DNA of 64,000 bases, taken from contig CP020563.1 of assembly GCA_002082585.1 (NCBI GenBank), positions 3,528,001-3,592,000 on the forward strand, in the 5' to 3' direction. Below, in pieces: positions 24,369 to 34,334 of the stretch (its first letter is position 1; every line of letters begins with the position of its first letter). The stretch is from Kitasatospora albolonga (GTDB taxonomy: Bacteria; Actinomycetota; Actinomycetes; Streptomycetales; Streptomycetaceae). The position numbers and the translations under genes are program-made. The notes beneath the pieces are model-generated. The model did not search any database and was not told the DNA's origin. It saw only the letters and a list, made by a program, of their open reading frames with translations.

Positions 24369-25958
24369 TCACCAGTCGGCGTGCACCTCCCGGGCCCGCA
24401 GCGCCAGCCACAGGTCGTAGCGGGCGCTCGGGGGGCGGAGCAGCGAGCGCTGGAGCACGGTCTCCAGCCGGGTGAGGCGCTTGCGGGCTCCGGGGACGGA
24501 GATCCCCAGCTCGGCCGCTGTCGGACCGAGCCGGCCCTCGCACCTCAGCCAGGCCCGCAGGGTGTCCTCGGCAGCCGCCCCGCCCACCGGGGCGGCGATC
24601 GGGGCCAGTTGGCGGGCGGCCCACTCCTGGACGGCGGGGCGGCGCAGGACCTCATCGAGGTCGTGCGCCGCCCCGTCGGCCGTACGAGAAGTGCTCCCGG
24701 CGTCCTGTGTGCAGGCCGGGGCGGGGGTGGCGCGGATGCGGAGGGCCAGGTCCAGCGCCGACTGGTCGGCCAGCCGGTGGAGGTCCAGGCCGAGCAGCTC
24801 GCCGATCAGCCTGAGGCGGGCGGCCAGGGTGTTGCGGTGGACCTTGAGGTGGTCGGTCGCGTGCGAGGAGAAGGCCAGCCAGGAGGCCGCCGTGGCCGCC
24901 AGCTCCTGGCTCCCCGGGTCCTGGGCCCGGCGCGGGACGTGCCTCAGGAGCGGGGTCAGCAGCGCGTCGGCCCACTGCCGCCCGGCGTCCCCGACGACCA
25001 GCGCGGGTTCCGGGGCGAGGCCGAACCGGGCGTGCCGGTCGGGCAGTTCGCGGGCGACGGCCAGGGCGTGGAACGCCTGGCGGTAACCGGTGGCGGTCTC
25101 GGCCAGCGGCACCTGCTCGCTGACGCCCACCACGCAGCCCGCCACCAGCCCGGCGACCGCCTCGTCGGTGGGGGCGGGGCCCTCCGGATGCTCCGGCCCG
25201 TCCGCCACGGGCATCACGATGATGAGGTGGCGGGCGTAGACCGGGCACCGCACGATCCAGGACCGCCCGCCGTCCGCCCCCGCGCAGACCCGGGCCACCT
25301 CGTCCCGCCGGTCCCCGGGGCACTCCACGACACACACCCGTACGGGGTCGGGGAGCCGGGGGCGCAGCGCACCGGCCACCTGCTGGGCGATGGAGAGCTG
25401 GCCCGTCATCAGCAGGTGCAGCACCGCCTCCCGGCCGCGCGACTCGGCGAGGTCCACCCGGCGCCGCTTCCGTTCGACCGCCTCGGCCGCCCAGCGCAGG
25501 GAGAGCGGCATCAGCACGTCGGCCAGCAGCGTGGCGAGCCCGGCGGCCACGGGACGGGGCGTGACGACGGCGAGGAGGGGCGCGGCGGCTGTTCCTGAGC
25601 CGTTTCCGGGGCTCGTGCCGTGGGGGTCGGTGCGTACGTCGTTCAGGTCGTGCAGGGGGAAGAGGAGCACGGTGTGCGCTCCGGTGTCGTGGGAGTACGC
25701 CAGGGCCCCGCGCTCCTTCAGCGCCCTTACGCCCTCGGCCACCAGACCGGCCACATCGGGGGGTTCGGGCTGAGGGGCGTCCGGCCGCCGGGGGCCGAGC
25801 ACGGTTCCCGACGCGCTCAGGACGGTCCCGTCGGAACTCACGATTCCGGCCCAGCCGTCGGCCCGTCCGGACAGCCAGCGCAGCAGCTCGGCCACCCCGC
25901 CGTTCCGGGCCAGCCGCTGCATCCTCAGCAGGTCGTCGGCCCGTTGCCGCGCTCGCAC
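24369..25958 (-). CDS. PucR/CdaR-type transcriptional regulator
   Basis: The 529-residue protein starts at GTG 25958 after GGGGGATC. The N-terminal half contains the GAF-like segment with DGWAGIVSSDGTVLSASG. A PucR/CdaR helix-turn-helix (FSSHATDHLKVHRNTLAARL, about 365-395) follows, with a further HTH-like segment near the C-terminus (LGPTAAELGISVPGARKRL). Family members activate purine or sugar-acid catabolism or other loci. No obvious target adjoins it: divergent to it is a beta-clamp gene. Confidence 0.82.
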   Translation of the reverse strand: MRARQRADDLLRMQRLARNGGVAELLRWLSGRADGWAGIVSSDGTVLSASGTVLGPRRPDAPQPEPPDVAGLVAEGVRALKERGALAYSHDTGAHTVLLFPLHDLNDVRTDPHGTSPGNGSGTAAAPLLAVVTPRPVAAGLATLLADVLMPLSLRWAAEAVERKRRRVDLAESRGREAVLHLLMTGQLSIAQQVAGALRPRLPDPVRVCVVECPGDRRDEVARVCAGADGGRSWIVRCPVYARHLIIVMPVADGPEHPEGPAPTDEAVAGLVAGCVVGVSEQVPLAETATGYRQAFHALAVARELPDRHARFGLAPEPALVVGDAGRQWADALLTPLLRHVPRRAQDPGSQELAATAASWLAFSSHATDHLKVHRNTLAARLRLIGELLGLDLHRLADQSALDLALRIRATPAPACTQDAGSTSRTADGAAHDLDEVLRRPAVQEWAARQLAPIAAPVGGAAAEDTLRAWLRCEGRLGPTAAELGISVPGARKRLTRLETVLQRSLLRPPSARYDLWLALRAREVHADW

Positions 25959-26289
25959 ATGATCCCCCGATCATCCCGCCGCGGGGCCGCACTCCGCCGG
26001 GCGCCCGTACCTGGTGCACGGGCCCCACTGTGCGGACTGATACCCCGCCGTCGCCTCACTGGGCGCCTTGAACCTCCCCGTGCCCCTACCCGCCGGTCTA
26101 TGGTCCGAACGTGCTCCGGACGCCGTGCCGGAACGCGCGGGTGGCGGTGGCAGCGGCTCACGGGGGTGGTCGCTGGTGCCGGTTCCGGTGCGTCCGGAGC
26201 CGGGTGGCGGGCGGTGGTCCCGGTCGATTGTCAGTGGTGGGCCCTAACGTCGTAGGGGTTCGGACGACAGCCGTGAGAGAGGCCCCGCC
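25959..26289. other. Divergent intergenic region
   Basis: No supported gene. A weak promoter candidate for the beta clamp is TTGTCA (26228-26233) with GTAGGG 18 bp later. I see no repeat or structured RNA. Confidence 0.35.
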
Positions 26290-27429
26290 ATGGAGTTCCG
26301 CATCGAGCGCAGTGCCCTGGCCGAAGCCGTGGCCTGGGCCGCCCGCGTCCTGCCGGTCCGCTCCCCCGTTCCCGTACTGGGCGGGCTGCTGCTGGACACG
26401 GAGAGCGGGCGGCTGCGGGTGAGCGGGCTCGACTACGAGGCGTCCGCGCGCATCGACGTGGAGGCCGCCGAGGTGCTGCGCCCGGGGAAGGTGCTCGTGA
26501 TGGGGCGGCGGCTCCTCGACATCTGCAAGGTGCTGCCGGAGGGGGCGGTGGCGTGCGCGGTGGAGGGTTCGCGGTTCACCGTGTCGGGGGACGGGGCCCG
26601 CTTCGGCCTCTCCGTGCTGCCCCTGGACGACTATCCGGAGCTGCCCGAACTGCCGCAGGTGCGAGGGGCGGTGGAGGTCGCGGAGTTCGCGGCGGCCGTC
26701 GCCGATGTGGCGGTGGCGGCGGGGCGGGACGACACCCTGCCCGCGCTCACCGGCATCCGGCTGGGGCTCGACGGGGGGTCGGGGACGATGACGCTCGCCG
26801 CGACCGACCGGTACCGCTTCGCCGTGCGGACGCTCCCGTGGAAGGCGGCCGCCCCCGACGAGAGCGCCGATGTGATCGTCTCCGCCCGCCGGTTGACGGA
26901 GATCGCCCGCTCGCTGGGGCGGTCGGGGCTGGTGAGCGTCGCCCTGGACGCCGGTTCGGCGGGGTTCGAGCACGCGGGGATGCGGACCACCGTGCGGCTG
27001 CTGGAGGGGCGGCTCCCGCGCCACGACAAGCTCTTCGCGATGGAGGACCCGGCCGTGGCGGTGGTGGACCGGGCGCGGCTGGTGGAGGCCGTCAAGCGGG
27101 TCTCGGTGGTCGCCGACGGGGACAGCCCGGTGCAGATGACGTTCTCCGCCGCCGACAACTCCGTACATCTCCAGGCGGGTTACGAGGACGACGTGGCCTC
27201 CCAGCGGCTGCCCGCGACGCTGGAGGGCGCCCCGGAGCTGACCGTGGCGTTCAACCCGGGGTATCTGGCGGACGCGCTCGCCTCCTTCGACGATCCGTCG
27301 CTGCGGCTGCTGCTGATGGGGGCGGGGCAGCGGGCGATGATCACGGGCGGGGCGGGGCCGGACGGCGCCCACGGGCAGCCGCAGCGGCACCGGCATCTGC
27401 TGATGTCGGTGAAGCCGCTGGTGGGGTGA
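26290..27429 (+). CDS. DNA polymerase III beta (sliding clamp) paralogue
   Basis: The 379-residue product has the normal beta-clamp length and three-domain pattern: RSPVPVLGGLLLDTESGRLRV, then ALTGIRLGL..LAATDRYRFAVR, and VAFNPGYLADAL...SLRLLLMGAGQRAMITG near the end. Because the neighbourhood lacks dnaA and recF, this is probably a second clamp, not the oriC-linked dnaN. Streptomyces often carry such a paralogue. It immediately precedes the TCD1/trypsin-NTPase cassette in the same direction. Its role (repair or backup replication) is not shown. Confidence 0.88.
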   Translation: MEFRIERSALAEAVAWAARVLPVRSPVPVLGGLLLDTESGRLRVSGLDYEASARIDVEAAEVLRPGKVLVMGRRLLDICKVLPEGAVACAVEGSRFTVSGDGARFGLSVLPLDDYPELPELPQVRGAVEVAEFAAAVADVAVAAGRDDTLPALTGIRLGLDGGSGTMTLAATDRYRFAVRTLPWKAAAPDESADVIVSARRLTEIARSLGRSGLVSVALDAGSAGFEHAGMRTTVRLLEGRLPRHDKLFAMEDPAVAVVDRARLVEAVKRVSVVADGDSPVQMTFSAADNSVHLQAGYEDDVASQRLPATLEGAPELTVAFNPGYLADALASFDDPSLRLLLMGAGQRAMITGGAGPDGAHGQPQRHRHLLMSVKPLVG

Positions 27430-27560
27430 GAGCGGGGCGGGGAGGGACGGTGGCGCGGTGATTTCCCGTGGGCCGGACGGGGTCGCACCGGCACGGCTAC
27501 GATCGTCATCTTCGATGCGTCGAAGGCGAGTTGTTGGAGACGAGTTGCTGGAGGCGAGTC

Positions 27561-27950
27561 GTGGTGAGCGACGGTCCCGTCCACACGGTTGAGGTCCCGC
27601 TCGGTGACGGCAGCGACGAGACCATGCGGGTCCAGATCCGGGAGGTGGACGAGACGCTCGTCCGGGTGGGGCGCGGAGGCCGTTCCGTCGCCCGGGCGGA
27701 GCGGTCGTTCGCGCAGATGCTGGACAGTGTGCGCCCCGTGGCCGAGAGCTTCGTCGGGCGGTTCAGGGGGCTGGCGAACGCGCCGGACGAGATCACGCTG
27801 GAGTTCGGCGTGTCGCTCTCGGCCGAGGCGGACGTGGTGATCGCCAGCACGGCGACGGCGGCCAACTTCTCGGTGACCCTGACCTGGAACAGGAACGAGA
27901 CGGCCGCATCCGGAGGGGACTCCTCCGGGGACTCCCCTCCGGAACGCTGA
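27561..27950 (+). CDS. CU044_2847-type trypsin-co-occurring protein (TCD1)
   Basis: The start is GTG 27561 (or 27564) after GGAGGCG, giving about 129 residues. The beta-strand-rich core (HTVEVPLGDGSDETMRVQI, ESFVGRFRGLANAPDEITLE and FGVSLSAEADVVIASTATAA) matches the small trypsin-co-occurring domain found next to trypsin-fold proteases in actinomycetes. The next gene, 41 nt on, encodes exactly such a protease, so the two form a cassette. The domain is thought to be a substrate or regulator of the protease; this has not been shown here. Confidence 0.82.
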   Translation: MVSDGPVHTVEVPLGDGSDETMRVQIREVDETLVRVGRGGRSVARAERSFAQMLDSVRPVAESFVGRFRGLANAPDEITLEFGVSLSAEADVVIASTATAANFSVTLTWNRNETAASGGDSSGDSPPER

Positions 27951-27991
27951 CTTCGGACGGGATCGAGCGCCGACAGGGACGGGGGGTCGCT

Positions 27992-30900
27992 GTGACGGGG
28001 GTTCAGCGCGGGAGCGAGGCGGAGTCCGTACTCGTCTCGGCGGTGGTCAGGGTCAGGGGCCCGGCCGGGGAGATCGGGGGCGCCGGGTTCCTCATCGCGC
28101 CCGAACTGGTGCTGACCTGCGCCCATGTGGTGTCGGACGCGCTGGAGCGGGACCGGGAGGAGACCGTCGGGCCCGGCACCGAAGTCCGGCTGGACCTGCC
28201 GCTGGCCTGGGACGCCGGAAGCGGCGACGCCGACGGCTGGAGCGCGGAGGTCCGGTACTGGGTCCCGATCAGGCCCGACCAGACCGGGGACATCGCCGTA
28301 CTGCGCCTGCGGCAGCCGATCCCCGGCGCCCGCCCGCTGCCCCTGGCCGACCCCCGGGACGGCGTATGGGACCACCGTGCGCGAGCCGTGGGCTTCACCC
28401 GCGAGGCCCCCGACGGCATCTGGCAGAGCGGTACGTTGCGTGGCCCCACCGGCAAGGGGTGGGTCCAGCTCTCACGGGCACACGGCGAGGCGGTCCACGT
28501 CGAGGGGGGCTTCAGCGGCAGCCCCGTATGGAGCGACGAACTGGGCGCCGCCGTAGGGATGATGGTGGCGGCACAGCCGGTCCGCGAGGCCCAGCAGGCG
28601 TTCGCCCTGCGGACCCGGACCCTGGTGCACGAGGTGCCCGAGCTCGCTCCCGTGGTGGACCCGGCCAGCCCCTTCCGGGGCCTGGAGCCCTTCCAGGAGG
28701 GCGACGCGGATGTCTACTTCGGCCGGGACGACGACATCGAGCGGGTGGTCACGGCGCTGCGGGGCGAACGGCACACCGTCACGGTGTACGGCCCGTCCGG
28801 CTGCGGCAAGTCCTCCCTGGCACTGGCCGGGGCCGTGCCGAGGATGCGGCGGGACGGCTATCTGGTCCTGCGGGTGAACGCCACCGACGTGACCTCTCCG
28901 CGGGCCGCGCTCGCCACCGGGCTGACCGAGATCGCGCGGTCGGGGGCGTACGGGCCGCCGCGCGCAAGGAACGCCGGAGAGGTGGAGGCATGGCTCGCCG
29001 ACGGGGGGCTCGTGGACACGGTCCACCGCGTCCTGGGCCCGACGGCCGGCCGGGTCCTGGTCGTACTCGATCAGGCCGAGGCGCTCCTCGACGGTTCCCC
29101 CGCCGTGGCCGAGGAAGCCGCTCGCCTGCTGTCGCCCGCGTCGCGGCACAGCCGGTTACGCGTACTGATCACGTTGCGGGCCGACTTCGTGGGCGCGGCG
29201 CTGAACCACGCCCACTTCGGCTCCCTCCTGAAGGAAGGCGTGACCGTACCGCTCGCGCCGATGTCACGGGACCAACTCGCGGCGGTGATCGGCGAGCCGG
29301 TCGAACGGGTCCCGGCCGTCGCGTACGACACGGGGCTGGAACGGCGCATCCTCGACGACGCGGGCGGTGAACCGGGCGTCCTGCCGCTGCTCGGGTTCGT
29401 CCTGTCCGAACTCTGGCGGCTGAAGGCCGGCGGCCGCTTGCTGACCTCCGTCTACGAGGAGATGGGCGGGGTGTCCGGCGCGCTGCGCCGCCGTGCCGAG
29501 CAGGCGTGGGAGGAGTGCGTCGGGAGGAAGGGCGGTGCCGGACCGGCGGCCGACGCGGAGGGACGGACGGAGGGACGGGCGGAGGGACGGACGGAAGAAG
29601 CCCTGCGGCTGCTCAGCGGCCTCGTCCGGGTGCTGCCCGGCAGTGAGGCTCCGCTGCGGCGGCGGCTCACCCGGGAGGAGGCCGGTGAGGAGCGGTGGCG
29701 GATCGCCGAGGCCCTCGCCGAGCGGCGGCTGCTCGTCCTCCGCGGGGACCCGGGCGAGGCACAGAGCGTCGAGCTCGCCCATGAGGCGCTGATCAGTGCC
29801 TGGCCGACGCTCGCCCACCAGGTGGCCGCCGACGGGGAGTTCCTCGTCGGCAGGGCCGAACTCGGGCACGACCTCGACCGGTGGCGGAAGGCGGACAGAT
29901 CGCCGGACTTCCTCCCCGACGGGCTGCACCTGCGGAACCTGAAACACCGGCTGCGCGACCGCGAGGCGGAACTCACCTCGGAGGAACGGGAGTTCCTCGG
30001 CCGGGCGCAACGGCGCGAGCGGGCCCGGCACACCGGGAGGCGGGTGAAGTGGACCGCCGTCGCCCTCGCGTTCGCGCTGTTCGTGGGACTCGGCACCTTC
30101 CTCCTCCACCAGTCACGGGTCGGCGCGCAGCAGGAGGCCGAGGGGCGGTCCCGCTCCCTCTCGCTGCTGTCGGACCAACTGGCACCGCAGGACCCGGCGA
30201 AGGCCGCCCTGATCGCGATGGCGGCGTACGACGTCTCCCCGACGCAGGAGGCCCGCAGCGCACTGCTGCGCCGCTACGACCACTCCAAGCAGGACGCGTG
30301 GGTGCTCAGCGGTACCGAGGGCGAGATCGCCGACGTGGCGGCGAGCCGGGACGGCCGGGTGGTGCTCGCCGGATCGGAGCAAGGACGGGCCACCCTTTTT
30401 CTCCGTACGGCCGGGGGCCGGGTGCTGCGGGAACACCTGCGGCTTCCGGAGCTGATCCGCTCTCCGCTCGTCAGCGGGGACGGGCGGCGGATCGCGTACA
30501 CGACGACGGACGGCCATCTGTACTGGCGCGAGGTGCGGGCCCCGGCGGACGGCCGGACGCCGCTGCTGGGACCCGTGAGCCGCATCGCCGATCGCACGTT
30601 CGGCGAAGGAGGCGGCACGGAGGCCATGGACCTCTCCCGGGACGGCAGGCAGGTGGTCACGAAGTCCTACGGCGGGGAGGTGCGGGTGTGGGACCTGCGG
30701 ACGAAGCGGTCCCGGCGGATGCCCGGGCTCCTGCCGCACACCTCAGGCATACGGTCCGGCCCCGGCACGGACACGCTCCTGGCCAGCAGGCGCACGCCGA
30801 CGGCGGACGGCGCGTCGGTCGCGGCCGTAAACCTGCGTACCGGAGCGGTACGTGAACTGGCGAAGGGTGTCCGTCACGAAGGCGGCGGGGTGCTGCGCAC

Positions 30901-32320
30901 GTCGGGCGACGGCAGCGTGGTGGTCGTCTGCCGGGAGAAGGGAGAGCTCGGTGACGGTGCTCAGTACCGGTCACTTCGCGTGGCCGACGGCCGCGAACTG
31001 AACCGCTACGACCAGGAGGACGGCTTCTGCGGGCCCGTCGCGGTCGACGTGACCGGGGCGCACTTCGCGGCAAGAACCGCCTCCGGCCGGTGGGCGCTGG
31101 TGCCCAACCGGCCGGGCGCGCGGGCGACCCATTTCACCGGCCCGGAGAAGCCGGAGATGATGGTCGAAGGGCTCGTCGGAGAGCCGGGGGCGCCGACGGT
31201 GCTCACCTGGGGCGGGGACGCGGTGACCGGTGTGGTGCTGACCCGGTCCGAGACCACGGACGCGAGCCTCATCACCAGCCATCCGGTCCTGCTCGACGGA
31301 GACCTCGCGGTCGTCCGCCTCGGCACCGCCGACGCCGACGGCCGGACTCTCCGGGAGAACAGACTCGCGGTCGTCGGCCCGGAGGGAGATGTGGTCTCCG
31401 AGACGGCGCTGCCCGCCCGGGACGTGCCCACCTGGTCCAACCCCGGGTTCGAGCAGAACGTGCTGGCGGTCAACGGACCGGGCACCCTGGTCGCCAACAC
31501 GGTGGGGCCGGGCAAGGTCCAGATCCACGAACTGCCCTCCCTGAAGAAGCTCGCGGACATCACGACGGCCCCGCCACCGGCCGACGGGGACCGGACCCCG
31601 CTCTCCCTCCGTTTCACCGGGGACGGCGACGAACTGGTGACGCTCTCGGGCGACCGCGTCGAGCACTGGCACCCCCGCGACGGACGCCGCCTCTCGCCCC
31701 CGGTCGACCTGGACGGGCTGGGGCTCACCGGGAAGGGCGGCTCCGGTTTCCGGGTGAGCGCGTCCTCCGAGCCGGGGCGGGTGGCGGTCATGGTGGAAGG
31801 CACCCCGGTCTCGTACGTCGTCGATCTGCGCACCGGCGAGGAACGCCGCGAGCTCCGCCTGCGGCTGGGCACGGACATCACGTCGATCGTCCGCATCCGC
31901 GGCGGGCGGTACGCGTCCGCGTACGCCCGGGGCGGCATGGTGGAGCTGTGGTCGGCCCCGCCCGGCAGACCGCCGGAACGGACGGTGAGCTCCCTGGGCC
32001 CCTTGAACTCCGGCAGGTGGACGGCCGGGGTCTCGGAGGACGGCTCGCAGTTCATCCTGGCCAACGGGAACACCGTGCGGTTCCAGAGCGTCGAGGACCC
32101 CGGCCGCTTCGAGTCGTACGACTTCGGGAAGGAGCAGGAGTTCCTCGCCATGAGCAGGAGCGGCAGGACGCTGCTGCGGTCCGTGGAGGGCTCCACGGAC
32201 GTGATCCGCCTCGATCCGTCCCTCTGGAGGCGGCACCTCTGCACGGTCGTCGGCCGCGACCTCACGGCGGACGAACGGCAGGGGCTGCCGCACGACCTTC
32301 CGGACAGGATCTGCCCCTGA
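27992..32320 (+). CDS. Trypsin-nSTAND NTPase-propeller fusion
   Basis: A 1442-residue protein starting at GTG 27992. A trypsin-fold protease domain has the triad His45 (TCAHVV), Asp100 (TGDIAVL) and Ser175 (GGFSGSP). An nSTAND1 NTPase begins with SPFRGLEPFQEGDADVYFGR, Walker A GPSGCGKSS (267-275) and Walker B VLVVLD (355-360). One transmembrane helix (about 686-707) precedes a C-terminal WD40/propeller-like half (about 760-1440). This architecture belongs to NTP-dependent conflict or signalling systems of multicellular bacteria. I infer a surface-sensing, NTP-gated protease. Confidence 0.9.
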   Translation: MTGVQRGSEAESVLVSAVVRVRGPAGEIGGAGFLIAPELVLTCAHVVSDALERDREETVGPGTEVRLDLPLAWDAGSGDADGWSAEVRYWVPIRPDQTGDIAVLRLRQPIPGARPLPLADPRDGVWDHRARAVGFTREAPDGIWQSGTLRGPTGKGWVQLSRAHGEAVHVEGGFSGSPVWSDELGAAVGMMVAAQPVREAQQAFALRTRTLVHEVPELAPVVDPASPFRGLEPFQEGDADVYFGRDDDIERVVTALRGERHTVTVYGPSGCGKSSLALAGAVPRMRRDGYLVLRVNATDVTSPRAALATGLTEIARSGAYGPPRARNAGEVEAWLADGGLVDTVHRVLGPTAGRVLVVLDQAEALLDGSPAVAEEAARLLSPASRHSRLRVLITLRADFVGAALNHAHFGSLLKEGVTVPLAPMSRDQLAAVIGEPVERVPAVAYDTGLERRILDDAGGEPGVLPLLGFVLSELWRLKAGGRLLTSVYEEMGGVSGALRRRAEQAWEECVGRKGGAGPAADAEGRTEGRAEGRTEEALRLLSGLVRVLPGSEAPLRRRLTREEAGEERWRIAEALAERRLLVLRGDPGEAQSVELAHEALISAWPTLAHQVAADGEFLVGRAELGHDLDRWRKADRSPDFLPDGLHLRNLKHRLRDREAELTSEEREFLGRAQRRERARHTGRRVKWTAVALAFALFVGLGTFLLHQSRVGAQQEAEGRSRSLSLLSDQLAPQDPAKAALIAMAAYDVSPTQEARSALLRRYDHSKQDAWVLSGTEGEIADVAASRDGRVVLAGSEQGRATLFLRTAGGRVLREHLRLPELIRSPLVSGDGRRIAYTTTDGHLYWREVRAPADGRTPLLGPVSRIADRTFGEGGGTEAMDLSRDGRQVVTKSYGGEVRVWDLRTKRSRRMPGLLPHTSGIRSGPGTDTLLASRRTPTADGASVAAVNLRTGAVRELAKGVRHEGGGVLRTSGDGSVVVVCREKGELGDGAQYRSLRVADGRELNRYDQEDGFCGPVAVDVTGAHFAARTASGRWALVPNRPGARATHFTGPEKPEMMVEGLVGEPGAPTVLTWGGDAVTGVVLTRSETTDASLITSHPVLLDGDLAVVRLGTADADGRTLRENRLAVVGPEGDVVSETALPARDVPTWSNPGFEQNVLAVNGPGTLVANTVGPGKVQIHELPSLKKLADITTAPPPADGDRTPLSLRFTGDGDELVTLSGDRVEHWHPRDGRRLSPPVDLDGLGLTGKGGSGFRVSASSEPGRVAVMVEGTPVSYVVDLRTGEERRELRLRLGTDITSIVRIRGGRYASAYARGGMVELWSAPPGRPPERTVSSLGPLNSGRWTAGVSEDGSQFILANGNTVRFQSVEDPGRFESYDFGKEQEFLAMSRSGRTLLRSVEGSTDVIRLDPSLWRRHLCTVVGRDLTADERQGLPHDLPDRICP

Positions 32321-32388
32321 ACGCCGTGCGGCTCCGGACACGCCCCCGGACATGCCCCGGACAGCCCCGGGCACGCCCAGGACACGCC
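32321..32388. repeat. Imperfect 12-bp GGACACGCCC tandem repeat
   Basis: Between the two convergent stop codons, units such as CGGACACGCCCC, CGGACATGCCCC and AGGACACGCCCT repeat about five times. There is no gene here, and the array lies directly after a stop codon. Confidence 0.5.
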
Positions 32389-33480
32389 CTAGTCCTGCGG
32401 CCGGACCCCCGCCTCGTCCACCACGGCCGACTTGATCAGGGCGTCGGCGCCGAGCAGTTCGCCCTTCTTGCCCATCTCGGTGTCCTCGGCCAGGAAGGAC
32501 CGCGAGCCCAGGTAGGCCAGGGTCTCCGGGTCGAAGACCCACTCCGAGTGCCAGGAGTACTGCTTGTCCACGCGGGCGATGCCCAGCCCCTTGCGGCCGA
32601 TCGCGTCCACCGCGTCCGGCACCTCGATGACGCCGGGGATCAGGGCCGCGGCCTTGTAGAGCGCGGCAGCCGTCCCGGGCGGCATCACGCCGCCGCCGAT
32701 CAGGCCGCCGATCTCGTCGAACACGGCCTGGTCGTGATCCTGGCCCTCATGCTTCGGAGTCAGGGCGGTGAGGTGGGCGAGGAGCTCGCGCGGATCGGTC
32801 GGCAGGGTCTCCAGCCAACGGTAGGTGGGCCGGCCGATGCCCGGCGCCGTGCCCTCGGTGTCGCCGAGGTGGGCGTTGACGGGGAGGGTCGAGCCGTCCT
32901 GGCGGACGAGGCCGAGCTTCATCTGCGGGCCGGGCTTCTGGGAGGACCAGGACTCCACCTCCTCCAGCGGGGTCGTCACCAGCTTGCCGCTGGTGAAGTC
33001 GCCGTGCTGGATCTTGCTGCGGTAGTAGAGGTACTGGTCGTCGCGGACCGGGCCCACGTCGCTCTTCGCCGCCGCGTCCGAGATCCGGTTCAGCACCAGG
33101 GCCACCGGCTGCGCCTGCCCGGCACGCTCGGAGGCCGACGTGCCGCTTCCCGGCCGTACGGGGCCCTCTCCGCCGTTCTGCGCGGAGTAGCCCGCCACCA
33201 GCGCCCCGGCCAGGGCCAGCGCGGTGACCGGCGCCAGGAAGGACGGGCGCAGGAGGCGCGGGCGGGCCGGGGAGCGGTCCCGGGCCGAGGCGGCGGAGGC
33301 TGCGGCGGTGTCGTGGTCGATCTGGTTCATCAGGCGTTCCCTGTGGTGCTCGTGGCGGCCCGGCGGAAGGTCGAATCCGGTGGCGGGCGGCAGCAGCCGC
33401 GCCAGCTCGGCGCGGTCGTCCCGGCCGCCCCGGCCGTCGCGACCGTTCCGGCCGTCGTCGGTACCCGTCGTCGCGGTCAT
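32389..33480 (-). CDS. CU044_5270-type membrane protein, sigma-factor partner
   Basis: The 363-residue protein has a cytoplasmic N-terminus (about 1-75, including ATGFDLPPGRHEHHRERLMN), one transmembrane helix (about 80-100, FLAPVTALALAGALVAGYSA) and an extracytoplasmic domain (PTYRWLETLPTDPRELLAHL), the layout of the CU044_5270 family. It overlaps the ECF sigma gene by ATGA, so it is co-translated with it. By position it could be an anti-sigma or signal-receiving factor. It lacks an obvious HxxxCxxC zinc anti-sigma motif. Confidence 0.82.
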   Translation of the reverse strand: MTATTGTDDGRNGRDGRGGRDDRAELARLLPPATGFDLPPGRHEHHRERLMNQIDHDTAAASAASARDRSPARPRLLRPSFLAPVTALALAGALVAGYSAQNGGEGPVRPGSGTSASERAGQAQPVALVLNRISDAAAKSDVGPVRDDQYLYYRSKIQHGDFTSGKLVTTPLEEVESWSSQKPGPQMKLGLVRQDGSTLPVNAHLGDTEGTAPGIGRPTYRWLETLPTDPRELLAHLTALTPKHEGQDHDQAVFDEIGGLIGGGVMPPGTAAALYKAAALIPGVIEVPDAVDAIGRKGLGIARVDKQYSWHSEWVFDPETLAYLGSRSFLAEDTEMGKKGELLGADALIKSAVVDEAGVRPQD

Positions 33481-34229
33481 CGCGATCCCCCCTCTCCTGG
33501 CAGGGCGACGAATGCCGCCCTGCCTCCTACCTCTCCGCGGCCCAGGAGGGGTTCCCGCCGCTCCCGCCCGGCTCCGCGCCGATCCTGTCCGGCTTCCCGC
33601 CGCTCCTGGGTCATTTCGCCGCGCTCCCGCGCCAGGTGCTCGCCCGCCAGGCCGCGCAGCCGCGTACGGGCCCGGGAGAGCCGTGAGCGTACGGTGCCGA
33701 CGGGGACGTCCAGCGCTGCCGCCGCCTGCGCGTAGTCGAGCCCGGCCCAGACGCAGAGCGCCAGCACCTCCCGCTCGGGCTGCCGCAGGCGGTCCAGGAC
33801 CGCCCGTACGGCGGCCAGTTCGCGCTGGTGGTCCAGCCGCTCGGCGGAGGCGTCCGCGAAGTCCTCGGTCTCCTTCGGCCTCGGCTGCCGGGCCAGGAAC
33901 GCGAGGCGGCGGCCGACCCCGCGCCGGTGGTTGCGCGCCTTGTTGGTGGCGATGCCGAGCAGCCAGGGGCGCAGCGGGCCGCCCTCCGGGTCGATCTGCT
34001 CCCGGGTGCGCCAGGCGGCGAGGAAGGTCTCCGACATCACGTCCTCGGCGGCGGAGAGATCACCGGTGAGGCGGCAGGCGTGGCCGTACACGGACTTCGC
34101 ATACCGGTCGTAGAGGGTGCCGAACGCCTCCCGGTCGCCCGCGCGAATCCGTTCCCGTACGCGTACGTCGTCGTCCGGACCGCCGTCGGGCGGTTGTGCC
34201 GGGCGTGCCGGCTGTTCGTTGTGCTCCAC
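33477..34229 (-). CDS. ECF-type RNA polymerase sigma factor
   Basis: The 250-residue protein contains sigma region 2 (REAFGTLYDRYAKSVYGHAC, LSAAEDVMSETFLAAWRTR) and region 4 (LRQPEREVLALCVWAGLDYA, VPVGTVRSRLSRARTRLR). The C-terminal tail after region 4 is about 60 residues of charged low-complexity sequence (repeated RRE/GR), unusual for ECF factors. It is coupled to the CU044_5270-like gene. The target promoters cannot be deduced from this window. Confidence 0.9.
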   Translation of the reverse strand: MEHNEQPARPAQPPDGGPDDDVRVRERIRAGDREAFGTLYDRYAKSVYGHACRLTGDLSAAEDVMSETFLAAWRTREQIDPEGGPLRPWLLGIATNKARNHRRGVGRRLAFLARQPRPKETEDFADASAERLDHQRELAAVRAVLDRLRQPEREVLALCVWAGLDYAQAAAALDVPVGTVRSRLSRARTRLRGLAGEHLARERGEMTQERREAGQDRRGAGRERREPLLGRGEVGGRAAFVALPGEGGSR

Positions 34230-34334
34230 GCCCCGTACCTCTCCGCGGCGGCCACCGGGTTCCCGTGGCCCGCGTCACAGAGGGGCGGTCGGATGTCTCC
34301 CCCGATCCTGCCAGCGCCCTCCCGGAACGCCGGA

